NCBI RefSeq assembly: GCF_019397265.1 | Contig: NZ_CP068985.1 | Span: 5,126,501-5,190,500, forward strand | DNA from: Nonomuraea coxensis DSM 45129 | GTDB lineage: Bacteria > Actinomycetota > Actinomycetes > Streptosporangiales > Streptosporangiaceae | Direction: 5' to 3' | Length of the DNA: 64,000 nt | Made by a program: the position numbers and the translations under genes | In this document: positions 30,554 to 39,810 of the stretch, one piece after another | Layout of the letters: each line of letters starts with the position of its first letter | Position numbering within the stretch: the stretch's first letter is position 1 | Notes under the pieces: model-generated | The model's database searches: none | Seen by the model: only the letters and a program-made list of their open reading frames with translations | What the model was told of the DNA's origin: nothing

Positions 30554-31224
30554 CCGACCAGGACCAGAGCCCCATCCGGGTGATCGTCGCCGACGACCAG
30601 GAGATCGCCAGGACCGGCCTGCGGATGATCCTCGACCTCCAGCCCGGCATCGAGGTGGTCGCCGAGGCCGGCGACGGGCGGCGCGCGGTCGAGCTGGCCC
30701 GGCGGCTGCGCCCGGACGTCTGCCTGTTCGACATCCGCATGCCCGCCCTGGACGGCATCGAGGCGACCCGCCTGCTGGCCGGCCCGGACGTCGCCGACCC
30801 CGTCGCGGTGGTCGTCATCACGACCTTCGACCTGGACGAATACGTCTACGCCGCGCTGCGGGCGGGCGCCCGCGGCTTCCTGCTGAAGGACGCGGGCCCC
30901 GACCTGCTGGCGCAGGCGGTGCGGGCGGCGGCCAGGGGCGACGCGCTCATCGCCCCCAATGTCACCGCCCGGCTGCTCGGCGCGTTCGCCGGGTCGGCCC
31001 CGTCCGCGCCGCCCGCGCAGCCGGTCGAGGCGCTGACGGAGCGGGAGGAGGAGATCCTGGCGACGGTGGCGCGCGGCCGGACCAACAGCGAGATCGCCGC
31101 CGAGCTGCACATCTCGCTCAGCACGGTCAAGAGCCACGTGGCCAGCCTCATGACCAAGCTCGGCGTGCGCAACCGGGTCGAGATCGCGATGTGGGCCTAC
31201 GAGACCGACCGGGTCAGGCGCTGA
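30550..31224 (+). CDS. NarL/FixJ-family response regulator
   Basis: The cognate regulator of the preceding kinase (GTGA overlap), 224 residues. The receiver domain has the acidic pair in VIVADDQEIA, the phospho-acceptor D61 in CLFDIRMPALDG, a conserved Thr in VVVITTFDLD and Lys in FLLKDAGP. A Pro/Ala linker leads to the LuxR-type HTH (LTEREEEILATVARGRTNSE and TVKSHVASLMTKLGVRNRVE). Targets are unknown; the overlapping convergent DUF2306 gene is next. Confidence 0.93.
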   Translation: MTDQDQSPIRVIVADDQEIARTGLRMILDLQPGIEVVAEAGDGRRAVELARRLRPDVCLFDIRMPALDGIEATRLLAGPDVADPVAVVVITTFDLDEYVYAALRAGARGFLLKDAGPDLLAQAVRAAARGDALIAPNVTARLLGAFAGSAPSAPPAQPVEALTEREEEILATVARGRTNSEIAAELHISLSTVKSHVASLMTKLGVRNRVEIAMWAYETDRVRR

Positions 31225-31873
31225 CCCGGCGGCCCGTCCTGCGGCGGATCAGCCCTTCGGCCACGGCCAGGTTGACCGCCCATCCGGCGCCCAGCAGCAG
31301 CGCCCGCGTCGTGCCCGTGGGGTCGCCGCCGGCGGCGGCCGTCCAGACGCCCAGGATCAGCGCCTGGCTGCCCGCGCCGAGGCCCAGCGCGTAGGCGCGG
31401 ATCATCCAGGCGCGGTGGCGGGCGTGGCGGCGGCGGAGCACGGCGGCCAGGCCGAGGACGAGCGCGGCCGCCATGAGCGAGCCGAACCCGAGCCGGAAGC
31501 CGGCCAGCAGGTCGCCGTCGCCGTCCTGGCGGGGGTAGATGAGGGTCATCCACACGCCCGACAGCGCCACGACCAGCCCGAGCGGCACCAGGATCCGCCC
31601 CATCAGCCGATGCCGGGCGGGCGGGCGGCGTCCGCCGAACTGGAAGGCCCCGAGCACGGTGTACCCGGTCGCCGCCAGGATGTGCGCCACGACGGGCACC
31701 GGCACGGCGGCGAAGCGGGCGCCGTCCGGCATGACGTCCGGGCCGCCGGACAGGGCGGACAGCCGGAGCGCGCCGGCCACCAGGGGGACGACGGAGAGCG
31801 CGATCAGCGCGGCGGGCACGAGCCGGGACGCGCGCCGCCCCGCTGAGCCGGTGGGGACGGATGCCTGAGTCAT
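31214..31873 (-). CDS. DUF2306-type integral membrane protein
   Basis: A 219-residue membrane protein with about six or seven hydrophobic segments. HILAATGYTVLGAFQFGGRR, PPARHRLMGRILVPLGLVVA and RRRHARHRAWMIRAYALGLG are characteristic of DUF2306, including histidines in the membrane that may bind heme. The function is unknown. Its 3' end overlaps the response regulator by 11 bases on the opposite strand. The ATG at 31873 gives the normal family length. Confidence 0.8.
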   Translation of the reverse strand: MTQASVPTGSAGRRASRLVPAALIALSVVPLVAGALRLSALSGGPDVMPDGARFAAVPVPVVAHILAATGYTVLGAFQFGGRRPPARHRLMGRILVPLGLVVALSGVWMTLIYPRQDGDGDLLAGFRLGFGSLMAAALVLGLAAVLRRRHARHRAWMIRAYALGLGAGSQALILGVWTAAAGGDPTGTTRALLLGAGWAVNLAVAEGLIRRRTGRRVSA

Positions 31874-32037
31874 GCCTCGATGGTGGCGGCCGGGGCGGGG
31901 GCGGCTCATCGGCGCTTCGGCCCTGATCGCGGCGTCCCAAAGGCCACCGGGAAGGTCGTACTTTCGGCGGTTACCCGGGCCGCGGGCGGCGCTCACACTG
32001 GCGGTCAATCATCCCCATCGACGCGAGGAGCGCCCCG

Positions 32038-33030
32038 ATGAAGGCCTTCGTCCTCGACTCCTACGGCTCCCCCGACGCCCTGACGCTCACCGAGCTGCCC
32101 CGCCCCGTGCCCGGCCCCGGCGAGGTGCTGGTACGGGTGCGCGCCACGTCCGTCCAGCCCTTCGACTGGCACCTGATGCGCGGCGAGCCGCGCCTGGCCC
32201 GCCTCATGCCCGGCGGCCCCGGCCTGTTCCGGCCGAGCCTGCCGATCCTCGGCGCGGACGTCGCCGGCGTCGTCGAGGAGATCGGCCCCGGCGTGACCGA
32301 GGCCGCGCCCGGCGACGAGGTGTACGCCATGTCCGGCGGGGGCGGCTTCGGCGAGTACGCCGCCGTCAAGGTCGCCGACCTGGCGCCCAAGCCGCGGACG
32401 CTGTCGTTCGAGGAGGCCGCGGCGGTGCCGATGGCGGCGCAGACCGCCCTGCTGGCCGTGCGGGACGACGGCGGACTGGAGGAGGGGCAGCGGGTGCTGG
32501 TCAACGGCGCCTCCGGCGGCGTGGGCACGTTCGCGGTGCAGCTCGCGCGGGCGTTCGGCGGGAGGGTCACCGGCGTGTGCAGCCCGGCGAACCTGGACCT
32601 GGTGCGCTCGCTCGGCGCCGAGGAGGTGGCGGACTACACCAAGGAGGACGTCCTCGGTCTCGGCCGCCGCTTCGACCTGGTCGTCGACATCGCGGGCAGC
32701 CACCCCGGGCGGGCCTACCGGCGGCTGATCCGCCCGAAGGGGCGGCACGTACAGGTGGGCGGGCGGGGCAGCCGGTGGCTGCAGCCGATGGGGCGGATGT
32801 TCGGGACGCTGGCGGTCGCGCCGTTCCTGCCGCACCAGGTCGCCATCACCAACGGCCCGTGGAAGGAGACCCGGCGCAACCTGATCACGCTGGGCGAGCT
32901 CATCGACGCCGGCGAGGTGCGGCCGGTGATCGACCGGCGGTACCCGTTCGGGGACATCCCGGCGGCCGTCCGCTACCAGGAGGAGGGCCACGCGCGCGGC
33001 AAGGTGGTCGTCACCGTGGCGGAGTCGTGA
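32038..33030 (+). CDS. NADP-dependent quinone oxidoreductase-like MDR protein
   Basis: A cytosolic zinc-independent medium-chain dehydrogenase/reductase, 330 residues, with GAGGAG upstream of the ATG. It has the N-terminal GroES-like domain (SPDALTLTELPRPVPGPGEV) and the cofactor-binding VLVNGASGGVGTFAVQLARA. The zinc-ligand cysteines are absent. RYPFGDIPAAVRYQEEGHAR and GKVVVTV at the C-terminus are typical of quinone reductase-like enzymes. It probably reduces quinones or enones with NADPH. No operon partner is visible. Confidence 0.9.
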   Translation: MKAFVLDSYGSPDALTLTELPRPVPGPGEVLVRVRATSVQPFDWHLMRGEPRLARLMPGGPGLFRPSLPILGADVAGVVEEIGPGVTEAAPGDEVYAMSGGGGFGEYAAVKVADLAPKPRTLSFEEAAAVPMAAQTALLAVRDDGGLEEGQRVLVNGASGGVGTFAVQLARAFGGRVTGVCSPANLDLVRSLGAEEVADYTKEDVLGLGRRFDLVVDIAGSHPGRAYRRLIRPKGRHVQVGGRGSRWLQPMGRMFGTLAVAPFLPHQVAITNGPWKETRRNLITLGELIDAGEVRPVIDRRYPFGDIPAAVRYQEEGHARGKVVVTVAES

Positions 33031-33161
33031 CCGCCGCGGACGGATGCCCGCGGGTCAGCCCGCACGGCCGGGAGCCGGGGCGGGGACGGCGCTCATAATC
33101 CCGGATTCATCGGGCATTCTAGGGAACCGCACGGGACGCACGACAGCGATGGGAGTCCTTG

Positions 33162-33968
33162 ATGCCGTTCCTGACCCAGCTCGCCGACGTCGCCCGCCGC
33201 ACCGGCAGCCCGGTCACCGAGGTGGCCGGGTGGCGGACCCGGGGCCACGGGCCGCAGCCGGAGGTGCAGGGCGTCGTCTGCCACCACACGGCCGGCCCGG
33301 CCGGCGGCGGCGACTACCCGTCGCTGGCCGTGGTGCGCGACGGGCGGCCCGGCCTCGGCGGCCCGCTGTCGCACTTCGGGCTCGGCCGTTCCGGCCGCAT
33401 CTACGTGATCGCCGCCGGACGCTGCTGGCACAACGCCCCCTCGACCTCGCCCTGGCACGACAACTCCAGCTCCCTCGGCATCGAGGCCGAGAACAACGGG
33501 ACGCAGCCCTGGCCGGCCGCGCAGCGGGAGTCCTACGTCCGGCTGTGCGCGGAGCTGTGCCGCGAGTTCGGGCTGCCGGCCTCGCGGGTCAGGGCGCACC
33601 GCGAGGTCAACACCGCCAAGCCCGACCCCCACTCCATCGACATGAACGACTTCAGGGCGTCGGTGGCCGCCATCGTCAAGGGCGGCCAGGACGCCTTCTG
33701 GACGGAGGAGATCGTGAGGAACCTGCCGGTGATCCGGCTCGGCGACGACAACTACGACGTCAAGACCGTGCGCGGCTGCCTGTTCGCGCGGGGGCAGGTG
33801 CCCCCGGACGCGTACGCCGAGGTCCCCGGCGGGCTGCGCGCCTGGCTGGAGTCCACGGTCGCCGACGACGGCCTCGTGGCGCTGGTGCGCGCGTTCCAGC
33901 AGGCGAGCGGGCTCGGCGCGGACGGCGTCGTCGGCCCGGAGACCTGGCCGCCGCTGCTGCGGGTCTGA
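33162..33968 (+). CDS. N-acetylmuramoyl-L-alanine amidase with peptidoglycan-binding domain
   Basis: A 268-residue endolysin-like amidase. The Amidase_2 domain has the zinc ligands in GVVCHHTAG and RAHREVNTAKPDP, with GRCWHNAP and SSLGIEAENNGTQPW in between. It should cut the amide bond between muramic acid and the stem peptide. A peptidoglycan-binding_1 repeat at the C-terminus (LVRAFQQASGLGADGVVGPE) anchors it to the wall. No signal peptide is seen, as in phage lysins and some actinomycete autolysins; no other phage gene is nearby. GGGAG lies 6 nt before the ATG, and a TTG one codon upstream is the alternative. Confidence 0.9.
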   Translation: MPFLTQLADVARRTGSPVTEVAGWRTRGHGPQPEVQGVVCHHTAGPAGGGDYPSLAVVRDGRPGLGGPLSHFGLGRSGRIYVIAAGRCWHNAPSTSPWHDNSSSLGIEAENNGTQPWPAAQRESYVRLCAELCREFGLPASRVRAHREVNTAKPDPHSIDMNDFRASVAAIVKGGQDAFWTEEIVRNLPVIRLGDDNYDVKTVRGCLFARGQVPPDAYAEVPGGLRAWLESTVADDGLVALVRAFQQASGLGADGVVGPETWPPLLRV

Positions 33969-33997
33969 CCCCGCCCCCGCCGGACCCCCTCGGACGG

Positions 33998-35655
33998 TCA
34001 GCGGACGATCGTGCGGGCGGCGGCGAGCACGCCCTCGTGGAAGCCCTCGACCCGGACGGTGCGGGCCGCGCCGGCCCCCGGCACGGGCACCGTGACGCTC
34101 TCCCCCGTCAGGTCCGCCGACGCCCGCGGCCGGCCGTCCACGTAGACGTCGGCCCGGTCGAGCAGGTGGGTGCGCAGGGTCAGCTCGTCCCCCGAGTCCG
34201 CGATCCGCACCTCCAGGCGGCGCGCGGGCAGCGCGGCGAGCAGCCGTCCCGCGTGCTCCAGCAGATCGGCGTTGCCGCCGAGGACGTCGCGCCGCGTCAT
34301 GCGGTGGCGCTCGTCCGGCACGACGCCGAGGTCCTCGACCGGCGTGCCGGCCCGGTCGTGCACCCGCAGCGTGCGCCGGATCGCCACCCGCATGTTCGCC
34401 CCGCCGGGCAGCTCCCGGTACGGGCTGTCCTGGACCGGCTCGGGCAGCTCCAGCAGCAGCTTGAGCAGGGCGTGGGTCCACACGTTCGCGCCGCCCGCGC
34501 CGGTGTTGTCGTCGACGCCGAGCACCGGCCCGATCCCGTGGTCCTGGAACCCGGCGGCGAAGATGTCGGTCGCCGAGAAGCCGCCGGAGTGGACCGCGCC
34601 GGTCTCCAGGGCCTGGTTCATCGACGGGCACCAGGGGCCGAGGTCGATCTGGCCCGTGGGGTCCTGCTCGTGCTGGGCGCAGATGCGCACGTTGAGCGGC
34701 GACGTGATGAACTGCGTCGGCTCAGGGGTGATCGGGCGGGGCGTGAGCGTCTGGAGGATGAACTCGGCGGCGTGGATGTGGCCGCCGCCGTTGCCGCGCA
34801 CGTCCACGATGAGCCCGTCCTGCGGCAGCAGGCCGGCGAGCCGCACGAACTCGCGGACGAAACCGTCCGGGTCCTGCACGTTGAAGGTGAACACGCGCAG
34901 GTGGCCGAACGTGCCCGAGGCGGTGGTGACGCTGCGCGCCCGGAACACCGACGGCATCGACGTCGGGACGGCCGCGCCCGGCTCGGCCGGCTCGGCGGTG
35001 AGCGCGGCGGCGTCCGTGGACTCGGCCGCCGTGATCGCCTCGGGCACGTAGAGCAGCTTGACGGCCCGGCCGATCTCGTCGGTGCCGAGGTCGAGGCCCT
35101 GGGCGACGGCCGCGGCGGTGAGCGCGTCGGCGTCGACGAACGGCGGCACGTTCTCCGCGACCCCGCCCGGTCGATCGGGACGCCGTTCCAGTGCGTGACC
35201 CGCACGCCGGGCCCGAACCCCTGGGCGGCGAAGCCCGCGACGACCCGGGCGACCACGTAGTGCCGCTCCTGCCCTTCGTGGTACTCCTCGATCTGGTACG
35301 GCAGGTACGCGATCCGGCCGGAGAACGGCTCCGGCAGCAGGTAGTTGGTGTGCAGGTCGCGTACCGAGTGGAAGATCTGCGCCAGCTCGGCGTGGAAGCG
35401 CCACTCGGGGTCCATGGCCGCCTCGCTCTGCCGGCCGAGCCGCAGCGCCAGCAGCCGCAGCCGCTGGACGGGGTTCACCGCGTGCATCGCGACCTTGAGC
35501 GGCAGGTGCACGTAGTTCTGCTCGATGAGGACCAGCGCCTGCGCGACCAGCGCGCGCCGGTCGGCCAGGGTCAGCGCTCCTGCCCTGTCCAGGAAGTCCC
35601 GCAGCTCGACCGATCCGGCGAGCCGCTTGTCCATGGCCTCGGAAGCCTCGGTCAT
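33998..35655 (-). pseudogene. S41-family peptidase, frameshifted
   Basis: The 5' part (ATG 35655, MTEASEAMDKRLAGSVEL) reads in one frame to about 35165, ending VRVTHWNGVPIDRA. The rest (VAENVPPFVDADALTAAAVA onward) continues in another frame to 33998. The switch is at a short G run on the coding strand (35161-35164), where two extra or one missing base restores the frame. The C-terminal part has the S41 catalytic core (GLIVDVRGNGGGHIHAAEFI, and the Ser-containing SGGFSATDIFAAGFQDHG). The repaired product would be about 552 residues. It is either a genuine pseudogene, an old frameshift, or a homopolymer sequencing error. Confidence 0.75.
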
Positions 35656-35797
35656 TCCACACCCGTCCCCGTCCGCGGACACGGGAGGAGCGGGGGCTCC
35701 CCGACCACGCCGTCGGACTGCTCGGAGCCTGTTCGGACCTCCGCAGCCTGGCACCGGGGACGGGCCGCGCGCATCGGGTGCCGCCCTAGGGGTTTCC

Positions 35798-36400
35798 CTA
35801 GCCCCAGGGTCCTGGCTGGTCCGCGGGCCGTCCCTGGTGGGCCGGTGTCTGGTCGAGGGCCGCGCGGGCGCCGGGCTCGACGGCGGCGCGGAAGGCGGCG
35901 TCCAGCTCGGCGGGCGTGGCCGTGGTCTCGCCGTCCGCCCAGGCGCGCAGCAGCGCCATGAACGCCCCCACCACGCAGGTCGCCAGCAGGTCGAGCGCGG
36001 GCGAGGGCCGCGCGCCCGCGGCCAGGAGCTCGTCCGTGACGATCGAGGTGAGCAGGCGCTCGCCGCGCGCCACGACCCGGTTGCCGCCGCCGCCCCGGCC
36101 CAGCAGCGCGCGGACGAGCCGCCGCTGCTCGCGGGCGTGTTCGAACATCGGCAGGCTGAACGCGAACAGCCCGCCCCCCTCCCCCACCGGGGCCGGACGC
36201 AGGAAGGACAGCTCGTCGAGGCTGCTGAACAGCACGTCCTGCTTGTCGGCGAAGTGCGCGTAGAAGGTGGAGCGGCCCACGTCGGCGCGTGCGATGACGT
36301 CGGTGACGGTGACCGCGTCGTAGCCCTTCTCCAGGATCAGCGCCACCAGCGCCTCCTGGACGAGCCGCCGCGTCCGCCGCACCCTGCGGTCTCCGGACAC
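35798..36400 (-). CDS. TetR-family transcriptional regulator
   Basis: A 200-residue repressor with GTG start and an AGGAGG Shine-Dalgarno. The N-terminal HTH reads RLVQEALVALILEKGYDAVT and TDVIARADVGRSTFYAHFAD, the canonical TetR pattern. The ligand-binding domain is variable and has an Ala-rich middle (GAFMALLRAWADGETTATPA). It is divergent from a methyltransferase gene, with a short inverted repeat (36484-36496) between, so it probably controls both. Ligand unknown. Confidence 0.9.
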   Translation of the reverse strand: MSGDRRVRRTRRLVQEALVALILEKGYDAVTVTDVIARADVGRSTFYAHFADKQDVLFSSLDELSFLRPAPVGEGGGLFAFSLPMFEHAREQRRLVRALLGRGGGGNRVVARGERLLTSIVTDELLAAGARPSPALDLLATCVVGAFMALLRAWADGETTATPAELDAAFRAAVEPGARAALDQTPAHQGRPADQPGPWG

Positions 36401-36483
36401 TTCCCCGCCTCCTGTCCGCTACGGCACACGGTGGCCGATCTGCTCGTTGACCTCCCGCCATTATGAACGGACGATTCCATAGT

Positions 36484-36496
36484 GAACAGGTTGTTC
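36484..36496. promoter_or_regulatory. candidate TetR operator
   Basis: GAACA and TGTTC form an inverted repeat with a 3-nt spacer in the AT-richer region between the divergent TetR and methyltransferase genes. A second TGAAC lies 21 nt upstream at 36463-36467. The palindrome is short, so confidence is moderate. Confidence 0.4.
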
Positions 36497-36515
36497 GCCA
36501 CGAGAAGGGGTCATC

Positions 36516-37160
36516 ATGAGCCTGGGGAAGCTGCTCAGCCACGGCCATGCCGACAAGGGTCAGACGATCGACCATCCGCGCGCGTACGAGGTCCTCTCGG
36601 CGATCGGCTTCGGCGGGGGGCGCCGGGCCGCGTTCACCCGGGTGGCCGCGGCGGCCCGGCCGAGGCCCGGTGACCGGGTGCTGGACGTCGGCTGCGGCAC
36701 CGGCTACCTCACGCGCGTCCTCGCCCCGGTCGTCGGGCCGGACGGCCACGTCACAGGGCTGGACCCGTCGCCCGCGATGGTCGACCACGCCCGCCGCCGC
36801 GCTCCCCGCAACTGCGACTACGTGGAGGGCGTGGGGCAGGACCTGCCGTTCCCCGACGGCTCGTTCGACGTCGTGGTCTCCAGCCTCGCCGTGCACCACA
36901 TGCCCGCCGCGGCCCGGCCCGAGGCGCTGCGGCAGATGCACCGGGTGCTGCGGCCCGGCGGGCGGCTGCTCATCGCCGAGTTCCGGCCGCCGCGGGGCCG
37001 GGCGGCGCGGCGGCTCGTCGGGCTGCTGTCCGGCCCGGCCATGCGGCAGGACCCGCGTGACCTGCTCGGCACGCTGATCCCGGACGCCGGGTTCACGGTG
37101 GAGGCCGAGGGGGAGCTGCCGTTCCCGCTGTCCTACGTCCGGGCGCGCAAGGACGGGTGA
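36516..37160 (+). CDS. class I SAM-dependent methyltransferase
   Basis: A 214-residue methyltransferase of the Methyltransf_11/25 type. It has GDRVLDVGCGTGYLTRVLAP (motif I), HVTGLDPSPAMVDHARRRA (motif II), PFPDGSFDVVVSSLAVHHMP and MHRVLRPGGRLLIAEFRPPR. The substrate is unknown; the resemblance is to ubiquinone/menaquinone or small-molecule methyltransferases. It is under the likely control of the divergent TetR gene. The convergent hydrolase gene ends one base after its stop. Confidence 0.9.
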   Translation: MSLGKLLSHGHADKGQTIDHPRAYEVLSAIGFGGGRRAAFTRVAAAARPRPGDRVLDVGCGTGYLTRVLAPVVGPDGHVTGLDPSPAMVDHARRRAPRNCDYVEGVGQDLPFPDGSFDVVVSSLAVHHMPAAARPEALRQMHRVLRPGGRLLIAEFRPPRGRAARRLVGLLSGPAMRQDPRDLLGTLIPDAGFTVEAEGELPFPLSYVRARKDG

Positions 37161-37161
37161 G

Positions 37162-38769
37162 TCACGGGCAGGTGGTGTGGTTCGCCGGGACCGTGCCGTC
37201 CAGGAGGAAACGGTTCACGGTGCCGTCCACGCAGGCGCTGCCCGCGCCGTACGCGCCGTGGCCCTCGCCCTGGTGGACGAGTTCCACGCCGACGCCCAGC
37301 CGCTCGGCCATGGTGGCCGCGCCCTCGTACGGGGTCGCCGGGTCTCCGGTGGTGCCGACCACGAGGATGGGCGGCGCGCCTGGGGCGCTCACGTCGAAGC
37401 CGCGCGCCGCCCCGGCGACCGGCCAGTCCGCGCACTGCAGCAGGCCCCAGGCCAGCAGCTCGCCGAAGACCGGCGAGGCCGCCCGGAACTTCGGCAGCCG
37501 GGCGCGCACGTCCCGGGCGGTGTAGCGGTCGCTGGAGTCCGCGCAGTTCACGGCGGCGTTGGCGGACTGCAGGCTCGTGTAGCGGCCGCCGTCGCCCCGG
37601 CCGTGGAGGGCGTCGGCGAAGAACAGCAGCAGGTCCCCCTTGCCGTCCTCGATCGCCGAGCGCAGCGCGAGCCGCAGGTACGGCCAGAACTCGCGGGAGT
37701 AGAGGGCGGCGGCGACGCCGTACAGGGCTTGGGTCTGGGTGAGCGGCCGCCCTCCCGCGGTGGGCAGCGGGCGGGCGTCGAGCCGGGTGATCAGCCGGGT
37801 GATCCGCCGCTCGGCCTGCCGGAGCCGCTGGGCCTGCCGGGTGTCCTGTTCCGCGCCCTTCCGCCTGGGGGGCCGGCCGCCCGCCGCCGGGCAGCCGCGC
37901 CGCCCGGCGCAGTCGCGCAGGAAGTTGCCCAGCGCCCGCTGGAAACCCTTCGCCTGGTGCAGGGCGACCTGCTCGGCGTTCTCGGTGGGGTCCACGACGG
38001 CGTCCAGCACCATCCGGCCCACCCGGTGCGGGAACAGGTGGGCGTAGACGCCGCCGAGCTTGGTGCCGTACGAGATGCCGAAGTAGTGCAGCCGCTCCTC
38101 GCCGAGGGCCTGCCGCAGGAGGTCGAGGTCGCGGGCGGCGTTCTCGGTGCCGACGTACGGCAGCACGGCGCGGGCGTGGCGGGCGCAGGCGGCGGCGTAC
38201 GCGCGGAACCCGCCGGTCAGGGCGCGCTCCTCGGCCGGGCCGTCGGGGGTGCCGTCCAGGCGCCGCCAGGCGTCGAACGCCCGCCCGTCCAGGCAGCGCA
38301 CCCCGCCGCTGCGGCCGACGCCGCGCGGGTCGAAGCTGACCAGGTCGTAGCGCCGGTGCAGCTTCAGGTAGTGCTTCCTGGCCATGGCCGGCAGCGTGAA
38401 GACGCCGGAGTCGCCGGGGCCGCCGAAGTTGAGGACGAGCGAGCCGATCCGCCGCTCGCCCTCGCCCGGCCTGGCCCTGGCGCGGACGAGCGCCAGCGGC
38501 AGCCGCTCCCCGCCGGGACGGGCGTGGTCCAGCGGCACCTTCAGCGTCGCGCACTCCCACGCGGTGCCGTCGGGCAGCGGTGCCGGCCGGCCGCCGTTCC
38601 CCTGGGCGGGGGCCGGCGCCGGGCACCGCGTCCACCTGAGCTCCTCGCCGGTGGGAGCGGCGGGCCGCCCCGCGTCCGCCCCCACGGGCGGGGCGGCCAG
38701 GGTGGCGGCCGCAGTGGTGGCCGTCAGCGGAACCAGGGCGGTCATGACCGCGAATCTCCTGAAGATCAT
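37162..38769 (-). CDS. secreted alpha/beta hydrolase, tripeptidyl aminopeptidase-like (S33/TAP)
   Basis: A secreted serine hydrolase of 535 residues from the ATG at 38769 with GAGGAG 6 nt upstream. A signal peptide of about 32 residues (RRFAVMTALVPLTATTAAAT) precedes the hydrolase fold: GSLVLNFGGPGDSGVFTLPA, nucleophile GISYGTKLGG, catalytic Asp in VVGTTGDPATPYEGA and His in GEGHGAYGAG, with a TAP-like C-terminal domain. Homologues (SlpD/SlpE, TAP) cleave tripeptides from proteins. A Lys/Arg-rich insertion (PPRRKGAEQDTRQAQRLRQA) lies in the lid. It is convergent with the methyltransferase gene. Confidence 0.9.
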   Translation of the reverse strand: MIFRRFAVMTALVPLTATTAAATLAAPPVGADAGRPAAPTGEELRWTRCPAPAPAQGNGGRPAPLPDGTAWECATLKVPLDHARPGGERLPLALVRARARPGEGERRIGSLVLNFGGPGDSGVFTLPAMARKHYLKLHRRYDLVSFDPRGVGRSGGVRCLDGRAFDAWRRLDGTPDGPAEERALTGGFRAYAAACARHARAVLPYVGTENAARDLDLLRQALGEERLHYFGISYGTKLGGVYAHLFPHRVGRMVLDAVVDPTENAEQVALHQAKGFQRALGNFLRDCAGRRGCPAAGGRPPRRKGAEQDTRQAQRLRQAERRITRLITRLDARPLPTAGGRPLTQTQALYGVAAALYSREFWPYLRLALRSAIEDGKGDLLLFFADALHGRGDGGRYTSLQSANAAVNCADSSDRYTARDVRARLPKFRAASPVFGELLAWGLLQCADWPVAGAARGFDVSAPGAPPILVVGTTGDPATPYEGAATMAERLGVGVELVHQGEGHGAYGAGSACVDGTVNRFLLDGTVPANHTTCP

Positions 38770-39091
38770 GCACGCTCCTCGGGCAGGCGGCCGGTCGCCG
38801 CGCGACGCCATCCTGGCGACCCGCCCGCCCCGGCGTCCGGCGGTTTCCCGCGCCTTGGCGCGGCCACGACCACGTCATGGACGTCCTGCCCCTGGCCGGG
38901 TGAAACTTTCATCCGCCCCGGCAGGACGCGCGCCGGTCGCCGGGCTGGTGGGCGGCGCGGCCCGCGAAAAGGGGCGTTCCCGCGGCCCGTTTCGTGCCCG
39001 GCCGGATGACACCGGCGCCGGACCGCTTGCGCGTTCAACCATAATGTCGCCGCGAGTGGACCCGCCCTTCTCCCCCATCAGGAGGACGTGC
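38770..39091. other. intergenic region between divergent secreted-protein genes
   Basis: This 322-base stretch has no frame with coherent coding bias. It holds the promoters of the TAP-like hydrolase and the small secreted protein. CATAAT at 39040-39045 is a plausible -10 for the rightward gene. No strong inverted repeat was noticed. Confidence 0.45.
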
Positions 39092-39544
39092 ATGCGAAGC
39101 CGCATCGCGCTGTTGCTCGCCGCCATCGCCGTCGCGCTGCTGCCGCTCACCCCGGCACAGGCCGCGTACGGACCCCCGAGCCCGATCGTCCTGCAGGTGA
39201 ACGCGAGCGACGGCACCCAGCTCGCCCGCGTCGAGGGCACGGTCGCCTTCGACGACGGGAACACGCGGTACACCTACTCGCTGGTGCTGTGCCGCCGTTC
39301 GAGCTTCCAGGCGCCGTACGTGAGGATCTACGTCAACGGCGTCGTCCACGACACCCTCTTCTGGAACCCCTCCACCACCGTCCCCTGGTGCTTCTACTCC
39401 GGCTTCGCCTCCCCGCACTCGGCCGAGGTCACCTACGGGGCCGTCGTCCAGAACGTCCGCTTCGAGCTGGTCGGCTCCAGCTTCCCGAACAACGTCTACA
39501 AGGAACACCGCAGCGGCTTCACCTACGACAACCCGTACAACTGA
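39092..39544 (+). CDS. small secreted protein of unknown function
   Basis: A 150-residue protein with GGAGGA 5 nt before the ATG. A classic Sec signal peptide ends near LLPLTPAQAAYG, leaving a mature protein of about 125 residues. The mature part is beta-rich (VEGTVAFDDGNTRYTYSLVL) and holds two cysteines (LCRRSS and PWCFYSG) that could form a disulfide. I do not recognise a family. A hairpin terminator follows at 39571-39619. The local GC content falls sharply after this gene. Confidence 0.75.
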   Translation: MRSRIALLLAAIAVALLPLTPAQAAYGPPSPIVLQVNASDGTQLARVEGTVAFDDGNTRYTYSLVLCRRSSFQAPYVRIYVNGVVHDTLFWNPSTTVPWCFYSGFASPHSAEVTYGAVVQNVRFELVGSSFPNNVYKEHRSGFTYDNPYN

Positions 39545-39570
39545 CGACCCCGCTCCCGAACTCCTGAATG

Positions 39571-39619
39571 ACGTACGACGGCAGAAGACCATGCTGATTC
39601 GGCTTCTGCCGTCGCACGT
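39571..39619. terminator. hairpin terminator after the small secreted protein gene
   Basis: CGACGGCAGAAG (39576-39587) and CTTCTGCCGTCG (39603-39614) are a perfect 12-bp inverted repeat with a 15-nt loop. The stem extends by four ACGT pairs after one mismatch. A short A run follows. It probably ends the transcript of the upstream gene. Confidence 0.65.
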
Positions 39620-39810
39620 CACCTGGCCAAAAAACGTAAACCTATTCACATTCTCCCCTAGTTGGCATTCATCACCAAACACCTGCCGAGGAACATAACG
39701 GAATGCCATAGACGCTTCATTTATGCGTTACCGGTTGGTAGAGCTGCGCGCGAGGCACGAGGTGGTTACAGTCTGAATCCGCGCCACCCCCTCGATAAGC
39801 AGGCAGCATT

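Noticed and set aside
33162-33968. Prophage remnant around the amidase gene
   Set aside because: No holin, tail, capsid, integrase or attachment repeat is nearby; the amidase alone does not indicate a prophage.
39720-39790. Possible tRNA gene
   Set aside because: Only a D-arm-like GGTTGGTAGAGC is convincing. No acceptor stem, anticodon stem or proper T-loop can be folded, so it is not annotated as a tRNA.
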